Assembly: GCA_024305405.1 (NCBI GenBank)
Contig: JAKNDB010000076.1
Location: forward strand, 186,001-250,000
Source of the DNA: Dirofilaria immitis
Taxonomy: Eukaryota; Nematoda; Chromadorea; Rhabditida; Onchocercidae
Direction: 5' to 3'
DNA length: 64,000 nucleotides
Position numbers and translations under genes: made by a program. This document shows positions 33,613 through 48,406 of this stretch, piece after piece (position 1 is the first letter of the stretch; each line of letters opens with the position of its first letter). The notes beneath the pieces were generated by a model. That model was given only the letters and a program-made list of their open reading frames with translations. It was not told the origin of the DNA and made no database searches.

Positions 33613-34384
33613 AAAAGAATAGTGAGATCAACAAAATTAATCCCTTGAATACAAAAAGAATTTATTACAATAAATTGTTGATAAATAATGCATTTATATA
33701 TGGATGTAATTTCAAATATTAATTTCTTTTGTTGTCCTTTTTGCCCTTAATATTAATTATTGTTACTAATAATAATACAATAATAATAATAAGTAATAAT
33801 TATAATCACAAGAATTGTGAAGATGAGAAAAATTTGTCCTATCTTTTTCCTAATTGGATAATTAATTAAATAGATAATCAACATGGTTGCAATTATTTTG
33901 AAATACTTGCAAGTAATTAAGCCTCCGATTATTTGAAAATTATTAATCGGTTATAAAATCTATTTAATTTCCTATATAAATTATTCAATTACACTTCAAT
34001 TCATTTATAAATATTTGATTAATGCAACAATTTCAACGAAATGGCGGTCGAAGAAAATTTTTTACTTTTATTACTATTTAAAATTTTGCCCATAAAAATT
34101 TTCTTTTATAACAGTAATAAATCAATCAATTATAAAAAAAAAAACATTCACTAGGTGCAACTATTTGGAAAATTAAGTGAATTAAATTTTATACGTTAAA
34201 TAAGTTTTATGGAATGAATAATTATACATATTTATCAGACATTTACAATTAACATATATTGTCAATAAGAATTTAAATTTAATTTTTACAATTTTTAAAT
34301 TGATTTAAAATTTCGAACGATTAAAGCTGAAATAGTAACAAAACGTCTCGAGATTGGATAATTTTAAAAGAAAAATGTTGAATT

Positions 34385-37023
<2,639 letters not shown>

Positions 37024-40000
37024 TTATAAAAATTTTTAAAAAAAAGAAACAAGAAAGGAAATAAAAAACGATAATTAAATTAAGTCAAAATAAAGATGAT
37101 CCATTTTCTGTTAATCATTTTTAGATAGCAGTTTTGATGATAACTTTGCAAGGTTATCATTCAAAATTCCTGCTGATTGTTGCATCAAATCAGAGCCTTG
37201 ACACCAATTTCTGCAACATTTGCATTATCAAGTTAATAATACAGCGTAGAAAGAAGAAAAAACATTAGAAAAAAGCACACAATATAATTATATTAGAATA
37301 TGGTTATAGATAATGTATTATTTTATCATAATTAATTAAGGCGTGATAAGCGTAATTATATTAACTAAAATACAAAGATTAATGAAAGGAATTCTTCTAA
37401 TTATCAGGCAATTTAATATAATTTTTCTTTATATTAATGAAACGAATTTTCATAGCGTCAAAAAGAGACATTTTTCGTTTTCAAATTCAAATTAATAAAA
37501 TTACGATAACATTTAGGATAATATTGCGTAGAAATGTCTTCAAAAAAATTTTCTCCAGCAAATTTCCGGTAATAAATCATAATGAATGTTTATAAAGGTA
37601 AATAATTTTTCTTTTCACTTAAGTTTTTAATAAATTGATAAATTTCGAGAGATAACAAAACTACTGATTTAAATTTTAATTAAATAAAGTGAAATATATA
37701 CAAATATACAAATTTTGACAAAATTGTTAATTGAAATCAAATGTATATATTCAAGTTAATAATTATATTGAAATACATATATTAACAGAATTATATATAT
37801 ATATTAATAAATTATTTAGTGACATTACTAACGGAATATACATACAAATGTAAGTCATAATGAAATATATTTATTGATAAAATTACTGATTTGAATTTTA
37901 ATCAATAAAATGAAATGAAAAAAACTTAAACTTACTACTTCAATTTTAAGCTTCACTAATTCTTATTTTAATTAATAAAATGAAATATGCATATAATATA
38001 ATATTGTGGATGAAGATTGAGAAAACAGGTGAGAGAACGAATCGAAGTGGTGGTTAATAATGATAGTAGATTTACTGGGAAAGAAGTTTTGAAGATATGT
38101 TAGCATAATGATTGAGAAATGAAAGAGATGAGTTAAATTAATTGAGTAAAGTTTATTTGAAGAGATGAATGAACGAATGAATGAAGTGGAAATGAATTGA
38201 TAAATTAGATAGATGGATAAATGGGTGGTATTTCGGGTGGGTTGATTTGCTGAACGATTTGGAAAGCATTGAAAGAACTGATTTCAGATGGCAACCAAAG
38301 ATATCAGTGAAAATTTTTTTGAAAAGTATGATATAAAAAAGATGAAAAAAAGAGAAGAAAGGAGGAGGAAAGAGAAAAATAGAAGTAGGAAGAATTGAAT
38401 AGATTGAAAAGATATTGACGAAAATACGAAAAACAACCGCAGCTGTTTGAGGTTTACAAAAGGTACTAAACCAACAATTCGATGTTAATATTTATAAAAT
38501 TGAGATTTTCTTCTTTTGTTTTTTTAGATAAGTTTAAATTTAATAGTCTTTCGAGATGGAAATAATAATTTCAATTAAAATAAATAAAAATTATAGGAAG
38601 GAAAATTTGTTGCTTATTATAATTTAAATGTTATTAAATGATTGATTTATTATAATTTATTAATAAAAATTATATGATTTATTTTTATATTTGTAATGAA
38701 TGATAATGTTAATTATGCAAAAATGCAAATAAAAAATAATATTGCAATTTTAATATTACAATTTCATGAATAATAATATAATACAATTAAATTAAATTAA
38801 ATTATAAAAGGAAATTTTATAAATGTATTTTGCATCTTGCAATAAATATCATGTATCTTGCAATAAGTAAAATTATATTATCATGTATCTTGTAGCAAGT
38901 ATAAATATATTATCATGTATCATGCAACAAATATGAATGTATTGCTTTAAAATATTAAATATGATATTCTGCATGTTACGATCATATAAATGCATTATCA
39001 TTTTTTGCTGCATGCAAATTCGTATGATTACTCTAATTATGATTACAAAAAGGAAAAAAAAGTCTTAAATGGAAAAATATACCAGAAAATGTTTAAATCT
39101 ATGGTTTCATTTTATTCTTTTTTAAAATTATATTTTCATAATTGCATTCTATCAAAAAAAGAGAAGAAAAAAAACCTCTTAAAAATAATATACTTCTTGC
39201 ATTGATAAAAATTGATAAGATTTTAGTTGTGGCTTATCAATGGTGAGAATTAAGCATACGAAGGTGAGATTGAAAACAAAAAAGGAACAAACATGTTTGT
39301 TATTAATAGAAAAAATGTTGATGATATCAATGTTTATGCATTAGTCTTAAATTTTAACATTGAAATTTTTGTCTTTTTTGTATTCCAAACTCTCTCAAAT
39401 AATCGTTTTCTCTTTTCCTTCTTATCATCATCATTAAAGTTCAATTACACTCATTATTCAGTATCATCATTATCGAAATTTAATCTATATTTGCATCATT
39501 AACATTCATTATTACTATTATCACCAAATGTTTATTGTTACTTTTGATAACAAATAGCAAATAATAAATAATAATTTTTAAAAATTATTTTGATTTAAAA
39601 TTTTGTTAACAATCAAATTTTTATCACTACTGCTACTTTCTCATTAACTTCACCGTCGCTTGTCATTCTTCGTACTTCGCTTCGCGCTCCCTGCTCTCCC
39701 GCATTGCTTCGTCATTCAATCATTTTAACTTTGATATCAGTACAAAAGGGACATAATTGATTTATATATATTAGCATTTCATAAATTGATTATAAGTATT
39801 TTGAATTTTTGACAATTTAGGAAATTTTTGGATTTTTATAGAATTAAATTTTATAATGAGAAATTAAATTTTCGTAGAGAAAAAAATGAAATTTTAAGAA
39901 TTGTAAAAACGTAAAATTAGAAATTGATAGAAATTCATTATTTTTTCAATCGAAATCTATTAAAATTTTTATTTCAAATTCAAATTTAGAGCATGCCAAA

Positions 40001-40887
40001 TATTTTTAAACGAATTTAATTAATAATAAAAACTGAAAATTAAAGAAAAATCAAATATTTCATATCTTTTTCTTTCTGTTGAAATTTGTCAAAATTTTTA
40101 TTTCAATTTTTAATTAGAAATCGAAAGACTTATTTATTTAGTATTAAGTAAAAATTTGAAGATATCCAATACAACAATGCTTTTTCGATAAAGGTAAAAA
40201 GACTTTTAACCTTCATATTTATCGTCCCACAAAATCTCGTTGTTTTGAAAATATGGCCGTCAATTTTTCTATCATTTTTGCTTCGCTTCCGTTTGAAAAA
40301 ATTAGGGTGGAAGGGGAAGGCTTCAGGTTACGGGAAGGTGATATGATAGATTGATTTCGGATTTTTCAGATGCAAAAATGATTCAGGATTCTGAAAGAAA
40401 CAAAGAGCCAATTTTGGATTTTGTGAAGAAGACTTGATTGAATTCTAGAACGGAGAAATAGCTGATTTGAAAATCTGGAAAAGATATAGATATATATTCC
40501 TACTGTTGATTCCTTATCAGTGACTGATAAGGAGCAAAGTATGAAAGTTTAGGGTGCTAAAAAAGTATACCACTATTATCAAATTAATAAGGGTAAAAAT
40601 ATGTGACATAAAAAGTCAAAACAGTAACAATTTTAAAACTATGAAAAATTAAAAAAGATATATATATCTTTATATATATATATTGAAAACCGGTTAACAG
40701 GAAAGGATTGATAAGGGAATAATAAGTAGAAATTTAAAGCAAGAAAACAAGGCGTATTCATTATTAGCTGACTAAAAAGTTCGAAATCTTTGAAGTAAAT
40801 TGTTAAGGTAAGTAAAATGCTAAGGTAAGTATTATAAAACATATCGATTTAGTATATCAATATAAACATTTCTAATATTTATTCTTT

Positions 40888-41011
40888 TTCTTCATTACGG
40901 CAAATTGCCGGCAAACATCAAAATTTTTAATTCTAACATTCTCGAATTCTAACATTCTTCATTACGGCAAATTGCTCGCATCAAAATTTTTAATTCTAAC
41001 ATTCTCGAATT
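40888..41011. repeat. Direct duplication of about 57-61 bp
   Basis: Copy 1 at about 40888-40948 and copy 2 at about 40956-41011. Both begin ttcttcattacggcaaattg and end ttctaacattctcgaatt; copy 2 has lost a few bases in the middle. Confidence 0.8.
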
Positions 41012-41385
41012 TTTTTGTCGAGAATAAAATTATTCTATGAATCATAATTCCTTCATCTGTCATCTGCGAACTTTTCCTTCGTTCAAAATTATTACATATT
41101 TTATCCAATAATTCAAAATTTATTTCAAATATATTATGAATTGAGAAAAAAGGAACAAAAGAACCAGAAATATTGGAATTGAAAAGGGAAAAATGCCAGA
41201 AAATGTGGGTTATACATAAAAAAAAAAGAAAATTGATAATACTATGATAATGTACGGCATATTATGAAATGGAAATGGGACGAAGAATAGAAATTGATTT
41301 GTTGAGGCGAAAACTTGGATATCCGTCTTTTCGGCGGATTTTTGGCAATCGTGAAATGTTTCAATGATTGATAGCCAAAATTTCC

Positions 41386-41422
41386 ATCTCTCTCTCTCCT
41401 CTCTCTCTATCTCTCTCTCTCC
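41386..41422. repeat. CT microsatellite
   Basis: Interrupted ct repeat, with single a or extra c interruptions. Confidence 0.85.
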
Positions 41423-41590
41423 CTTTCTTCACTCTGCTTCTTTCTCTCTCAAACTTCATTCTAATCAAAATAATTTGTTGTAGATTCACTAATGATAAGA
41501 GGAAGTTTTCAAGATTCCAAACAGAGCCAAAAATTATGATTTATTGTAATTTTTCCATCGACACATGTTTATGATGTACGTATGTGCATC

Positions 41591-41715
41591 TATGTATGTA
41601 TGTATGTATGTATGTATGTATGTATGTATGTATGTATGTGTGTGTGTATGTATGTGTTTGTGTATGTGTATGTGTGTATGTGTGTATGTGTGTGTGTATG
41701 GGTGCGGGTGTTTGT
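41591..41715. repeat. TATG/TG compound microsatellite
   Basis: Uninterrupted tatg tetramers for about 45 bp, followed by mixed tg and tatg units. It generates a spurious Tyr-Val-Cys-Met open frame. Confidence 0.9.
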
Positions 41716-42282
41716 GTAAAAAATTTTAATTCAATGAATAAAATTTTTATTAATTTAAGAAAAAGGAATTTGTTTGAAAAATAAATAATAAAAAGTATAG
41801 CAAAAAATATATTTATAAAGGATCTTTTTTAAAAGAAATAGATTTCAATATCACTTCAATAATTTAAAATTTAATATTTTGGCAAAAATTTGATTGAATT
41901 ATTATTATTATTTTATTTTCCTTTCTTCATTTTATCTTTCGCTTCTATCTCTCGCTCCTCTTCTCTCCTTCCCGTCCTTTTTCCATTGTTCGCTTCTTTT
42001 ATTATTCGATAAATATTATCATGCTTATCTTCTGATTAAATTGATAAAATGAGAAATGGTTTTATTTAATTATTCTATATCAGTTCTTTTTAAATCAAAT
42101 GTATTGCATCCTTTAAGTTTTTGATTTTTTACGAATAAATTAATTTAATATCGCAAAAATTATATTTTCATATCTCTCGCATTCTCTCTCTATTTCATAA
42201 TATCTCAGCGGTTTTCCCATATTCATAATTCTTTTAAAAAGAAATAAATAACTTTGAAAGTGAAAAATGTCTATGAAATAAA

Positions 42283-42622
42283 AGAATAGCATAGAATGGA
42301 ATAGTTAGATAGTATAAATTAAAATAGAAAAAATGGATAGAATGTATTCGAAAAACGAATGTAGAATAAAATGATGGAAAGATGAAATGTATTAGAATAA
42401 AAAATATATTCTTATGAGCTAAATGCAATAAATATATCAGAATGGAATAATGGGGAGGATGAAACGTATTGGAATAGGATGGCATGAATAGAATATATTG
42501 ATATAAAATAAATGGAATATATAAAAAAATGACAAAATATAGGAATATACTGAAATATGATAGAATGAATGGAATATATTGGAATAGAGTGGAATATATT
42601 GAAATAGAATGGACTGGAATGC
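42283..42622. repeat. Degenerate GGAATA/GAATA satellite-like tract
   Basis: About 340 bp rich in imperfect atagaatgga, ggaatata and gaatagaatg words on the plus strand. Both strands lack coding character beyond Tyr/Ile/Phe/His/Ser repeats. Confidence 0.7.
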
Positions 42623-42734
42623 AATGATGATATTCGGAAGCGTATAAAAGTCACATCTGGTGATGATGTGGTAGCAATAGTTTGAATTCGGTCGGTCGGT
42701 AGATATTTGTGGATGTTTGCTTGCTGCAAGAAAA

Positions 42735-42800
42735 ATTGCCATTCTTTGCTTACTTGCTTGCGCTCTTGCGCTCTTGTTTGCGTGCTTGCGCTCTTGCTTA
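42735..42800. repeat. Short gcttgcgctctt repeat
   Basis: Several imperfect copies of gcttgcgctctt and related words in tandem; clearly less AT-rich than the flanks. Confidence 0.65.
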
Positions 42801-43222
42801 AGCAAAAGCCACATGGTATAGTCAGTCATTAAATAAACCATACAATATGTTCGATGATGATGTTACTACAGTGTTATCCTCTCAATGCTTCCACCACTAC
42901 TACCATCGTTAATGATTTCTCATACTAACTATGATATCGATAATCAGTTGATGAATGAATAACGATTCTTTGTATTTCACATCTAACAAATTGACATGAT
43001 ATCATTATCACTATCAATATCGTTCACTATAATTATCATTATCACTGTGCAATCTTGAAAAAAGCGAACATGTATAAAGAAGTTAGAAAGAGAATTTACA
43101 AAAAGCTTTTTAAGGTTTAACCCATGAAATATTTTTTGTTGGAAAAATTTTGATATAAACATTTAATTAAAATAATTAAATGCTGTCAATATATTGAAAT
43201 CATAGGTTTAAATATGCCATTG

Positions 43223-43283
43223 TCAATATGTAAAAATATCATAGATATTACGGTATCAATATGTAAAAATATCATAGATATTA
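43223..43283. repeat. 28-bp near-tandem duplication
   Basis: Two identical 28-bp copies starting tcaatatgtaaaaatatcat, at 43223-43250 and 43256-43283, separated by 5 bp. Related weaker words recur downstream to about 43620. Confidence 0.8.
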
Positions 43284-45139
43284 TGAAATGATAATCTAAA
43301 ATATATTATTGTAATTATGGCATCAATAATATTGAAAGTATAATTAATATTATGAAATAGTAAGCTTAAATATAACATTATCAGGCTAATATCAATATTA
43401 TACTAGAAATAACATTAAATTATAGGCTTATTAATTTGAGGTTAAACAATAACTGTCAATAATATCATCATCAATTTGTTATGAAATATACATTTTATAG
43501 TACCGAAACTATCACTGATATTATAAAATGATATAACATTTTAAGCCTAGTATTAATAATGCAATAATATCGTTGGTACTATGAATAGCCTTAAACATAT
43601 TATTATCAGCTTAAAATATCATTAATAACAAAAAGTATTTAGCAAATATTTGTTAAAATTTAATCAATGAAATCGGAAATAATTAAATTTAAATTGGAAT
43701 TCGAAATTTAAAGCCAATTGTTATTGCAAATATGTTGTAACAAAATTCATGACAAATCAAAGTTATTTGCTTCCGGGAAATATTTCATTTGATTGGTGTG
43801 GCTTAATTTTGAAGTTGATGGTGGCTCGAGCTCGATGAAAATGCTAGTGTCAGTTGTTCAAATGATTTGGTGTGGTTACGTCATTTAGACACGCACGTCT
43901 GCTGCGGTATTACAACTTCCTTAGCCCACAATTCAAACAAATTACACAAAGAATATACAACGATCTATACTTTACATATGTATATGAAAATTAGAAATAA
44001 TTTTCATATATTTCGTTCAAAAATTTTGTTTAATTATTCAAATTTTTTAATTTAAAAAGAAAATTTTGATAAAATGAATGATAATGTGATTATAATTAAT
44101 TCTTTAAGAAAGATGACATTTTATAATTCTAAAATTTTAAATTGATAAATATTTATTTTCAATTTATTCATCTCAATTATCTATCAAATAATTTTTTAAA
44201 ACCAACTTGATTTTCTTCTAAAGCAAAATTTTCTATAATCTCTTAGATATCATCATTATTATCAACCTATTCGTTATTATCAGTTGTTATTCACTATTGT
44301 TACAAATTTATTTATATGAAGCGATATTCAAAAATATATTTGTAAAAATTGTTAATTATTGCATTCATTACCATCTGGATGATGATTGCTATTATCATAA
44401 CAAATTTATTGTCTTGTTGTTATTATTATTATCTATTATTCGCTATCACTATTTATAGTCCTTACCATTATCAACTTTTCGCCGGTTATTATATTATTCT
44501 TTATCCACTATCTTTGTCTGAATTTTTGTTATCATTTTGTCAATCAGTTTATTATTTTTATCAGTATTTTTTTATACGTTGTCTTTCGTTTACCGTCATT
44601 GTTACATTGATATTGTATAGGTTATCGTTGTTAACTTTCCTCCATTTTTATCTCCATCATTCGATGGCGTTAATTCAATAATTAAACTTAACTGAATGAA
44701 ATTATTTAAGTATCAAATTAAGCAATAAAAATGAGAGAAAAACGTTTGCAATACTATGAGTTGATAATATGCCAAAAGAAAAACAATAAGCACAAATATG
44801 TCCATTTTTGGAATAATTTCTATTTCTTTTTTTTAGGAAATGGATTTTAAGAGAATTTTTTTAAAAATTTAAAAAATAATTGAAAAATTTAAGATGTCAA
44901 CAACGAAATCGAATAATTTTACTTTTATACTCTTTTAGTTTGACATACAATTTTTTTGAAGAAAAGTAATGAAATTTAAATGAAAAAAGAAGAAATAAAC
45001 TATCATTTAAAAATGAGATTGTAAATTTAAATTATGTAAACATTTATTAAATTATCTCAAATATATTACTAAATTGCTTCATACAAAATTATGTGATTTC
45101 AAAATATTTACTTTAAAATATTATTAATAGAATAATCGT

Positions 45140-45700
45140 TTCCGTAAAAAACTATTACGTGATCACGTAGGTGTTAAATCGATTATTTCAATTAAAAATA
45201 TTATTACTAAATATCGTTACGTTTTGATTTGATTACCTCGGTTAAAAGTACTACTAAATATTGCTAAGTTTTAATTTAAAATGGATGTTTACTAAATATT
45301 CCACCAACTTTTCGTATAACTTTTATTTTGTAACGTAAGTGGCTAAATAAGCGTTATTTAGATCTTGACTTGATTACTTGAATTAGAACTAGATGCTGCT
45401 AAATATTAGCGATTTTGTTGCTCTAAATTTAAGTATATTGCAACAATTTTTCATATACTTTTACGTGGTTGCGTAAATTATATAGATCTTAACTTGATTA
45501 GTTGAATTAAAAATAGATTCTACTAAATATTACAAAATCTCGACTTGATGGTACTGATTCTAAGTGAATGCTACTATTTACTGCAGCAATCTTTCTGCGT
45601 GATGACTATATAGGTTTTGTAATTGATTATTCCAATCAGAAATGGATGCTACTGAATATAACAACAACTTTTAATGAATTTTACATGATTATGCAAATAA
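45140..45700. repeat. Degenerate tandem array, unit about 100-140 bp
   Basis: Four to five diverged units, each with a gattact/ttgaatta block, a 'gatgctactaaatatta'-like block and a 'cttttacgtggttgcgtaaa'-like block. The array ends about 110 bp before the homeobox stop codon. Confidence 0.6.
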
Positions 45701-45811
45701 AAATTTTTCTTCCCACTATCAGTTCTAATTGATTTCTCTATCTTATCAAAAAACAAGGATGAATGACGAAAGCATGTGTTTATCACCAGCATAAATTATT
45801 CATAAAATCAT

Positions 45812-48406
45812 TTAGACCTGACTTGAATTTAAAATACCGAAGCCAGAACGTTTATTCTTCATACGTCGATTTTGGAACCATATTTTTATTTGTGTTTCTG
45901 ATAAATGCAATTTTTGAGCCAACTGATACCTAAAGAAACAATAATGAAATATATACAATTTAATCTATGAATATTTTTAGATAAAAGGCAAAGATACAAA
46001 TGAGGAAATAGAGTATAAGGTTAATGAACTGATCGAAAAAAATTAATTATCAAAAATTAAATGATTGATGAATTTCAGTCGAAGGAAAGTCCAATTTTTG
46101 CTTCAAGTAATTATATTTTAATTAAAAATATTTGTCATCTCTTAAGCGCTTCATTTATATTTTGAAATATAATCAACAATTATAGTCATACTTAATTTTG
46201 AAATTCGATCAACAATTATAATTGGTCTTTGATAAGAATGACGATTTTTCATTGATTATTTGTTTCAATTTTTTTCATTTCCAAAAATAAGAGTTATAAA
46301 AATAGAAAAATTTAAAAAATATTAATTTGAATATTTAATAACAAAATTTGCTTATTTTGTAATTATCGAATTAAATTTATAATTTTCATTTTGTTTTTTT
46401 AATTCATTTTTCCCACTTAAACATTGATTGCAAATAAATCATTTTTTTGATCAATAATTTTTGAAGAATTTTTATTAATTAATTAATAAGTAAGTCATTT
46501 CTTTTCTGCTTAATATCTTTTGATGAATTAAGAATTGCTAAATAACATTTATTCTTAGCTTGACATTTTTTGGGAAGAAAAGGTTGAAATGAATTTAATT
46601 TAAATTTAATAAAATAATTATTGGAACTAAAAATTGAAATTTTATTTGTACAATGACGATAATGTTGACAACAAGAAATTAATATCAATAATTATTAGTC
46701 ATTTCGTCTGCATGCCAATAATAATGGTCTTGATATCTTCTGTCCAATCAAATCATGTAAGCAATTTGGACTCTATTTCGGATGCCAAAAAATGCAACAA
46801 ACTTATGGTTATCTTTTTATTTCCAAAATATACGGTACCTTTTGGGCCGTGATAAATAACGAGTTTGTGCGAAATTTCGTTCAAGTTCAATGAGTTGTTC
46901 AGTAGTAAATGCTGTGCGTGGACGTCGTATCTTTCCTAATGTTTGCCAAGCATTTACTATAAAATATCAAATTAAAAAATTAAAAATTAATTGCAGCAGT
47001 TTGAAAACTGGGAATTAACCAATAATAACGTAAAGTTCGAGATTGATATTTAATTCAAATTCAACCTCAGATAGTCAATCATTTAATTACAATAATTTGA
47101 AAATTGGAAATTGATCAAGAGCAATGTGAAATTCGAAGCTTATATCTAATTGAAATTCATTTTTAAATAAATAAAATTATGGCGCAAAAAAATGGAATAG
47201 TGTTAATTATTTAAATTCTGAAATTTAATTAATAAAATTTATAATTAAATTTGCTTATAGATGTAATCTTTTTATAATATGGAATAATCATTATGCATTT
47301 ATTATAAAATTCTAATTTAAATATTAAGAAATAATTACAGTAATTCTCAACTGGCCTTTAAGCATATTCTATTTTCCATTCTAATACCATAAATTTCATA
47401 TTATTCGTTATCTATTTTCGTTAAAATTTAATTTAGAAAAAAACGAAATTTTTAGAATATTTATATTTATTTTTTTGCCTTAAAATAAAATTACTTTAAA
47501 ATGGCTTTATTAATTCCAAAAATTAAACTTAAGAACTGCAAACATATCAATTAATTTATTGTTTTCTTAATAATTTGCTAAAAGATTAGAGAACAATAAA
47601 GAAATTTAAAACTTATAAGCTTATATATTCTGCTCAATTTCATATTTTCTACTAATTTCATATATTATATCGTTTAGTTTCAAACTTCTCATAAACTTAT
47701 GCACAATTTTTGAAGTAGAAAATCAAATTATCGTATTTGAACTACGAAATTAAATTATCGTAAAATTGAACAAAAAAGAAACTCGTTAGTGATCATAGTG
47801 ATAATGCAAATGGAAAAACTAACTTGTTAGAGCGATATGATCGTAGAGTAATGGAATGTTAGTAGCATGAAACATGGTTGGATACGGTAGTTGTTCAATT
47901 AAAATTGGTGCTGCCTTTGTCTTTGTTGTCATCGTTGTTGTTGTTGCTGTCGTTGCTGTCGCTGCTGCTATTGTTGCTGTTGCTATTGTTGACATAAATG
48001 ATAATGCTGATGAGAGCGATGATAGTGATGATGATGATGTTGATGATGATGATGATAATGATGATGATGATGATGATGGTAGTATAATTGGTGTCGCAGC
48101 AGTTAATGTTGATGATGAAGTTGAGGTTAAAGATGACGAAATACGCCGCATCGCTTCCATTCCGGTAAATTTTTTCATATCATTTTGATTTTTTTCAGGA
48201 AGTAATAATCGAGAATTAATCGAATAAGTTGATGAGGAAATATTATCAGGTAGAACATGAATTACTTTTTCATTCAATTTTTGATTGTTTGATGTAATTA
48301 CCGTATTCGAATGATTATTATTATTACCACTATTATTATTATTACTGTCATCACTAGTATTGTCATTATTATCATGGCGTAAGAGAGCATCAATTGAGGT
48401 GAACAT
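45812..48406 (-). CDS. Antp-class homeodomain transcription factor, MNX/HB9-like
   Basis: Sequence-specific nuclear regulator, by homology likely in neuronal or embryonic patterning. Exons on the minus strand: 47824-48406, 46839-46956, 45812-45929; all phases agree without correction, giving 272 aa. The N-terminal 194 residues are low complexity: Asn/Asp-rich, then a long Ser/Thr/Ala run, then '[17 protein letters not shown]'. The homeodomain is complete near the C terminus: '[20 protein letters not shown]', '[20 protein letters not shown]', '[18 protein letters not shown]'. R5, F8, L16, W48, F49, Q50, N51 and R53 are all present. 'RRPRTAF' plus 'YLSRPKR' resembles MNX/HB9 (C. elegans CEH-12), but position 56 is Asn where MNX has Trp. 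The start chosen is 'MFTSIDALL', reminiscent of short Antp-class N-termini; an upstream in-frame Met exists at 48538. The protein ends 11 residues after the homeodomain. Confidence 0.9.
48005..48080. repeat. GAT trinucleotide run within homeobox exon 1
   Basis: Dense gat units on the plus strand encode the poly-Ser tract on the minus strand. An open frame on the plus strand here (Asp-rich) is only its shadow. Confidence 0.8.

Larger units (their letters stand above)
28960..34384. other. 5.4-kb convergent intergenic region
   Basis: AT-rich spacer between the ends of CPEB and rnt-1. A possible poly(A) signal for CPEB lies at 29305-29310. Contains GAT-rich stretches (30820-30850, 32340-32480), a CT microsatellite and AAT-type repeats. 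Short open frames at 31427-31660 (-) and 32139-32345 (+) lack any domain or splice support. No gene seen. Confidence 0.55.

Noticed and set aside
41584..41784. 66-codon Tyr/Val/Cys/Met frame
   Set aside because: Translation of a TATG/TG microsatellite.
42234..42841. Overlapping minus-strand frames up to 134 codons
   Set aside because: Their products are Tyr/Ile/His/Phe/Ser repeats created by the GGAATA-like tract; no splice sites or homology.
47874..48188. 104-codon plus-strand Val/Asp-rich frame
   Set aside because: Shadow of the poly-Ser/Thr coding exon of the homeobox gene on the other strand.
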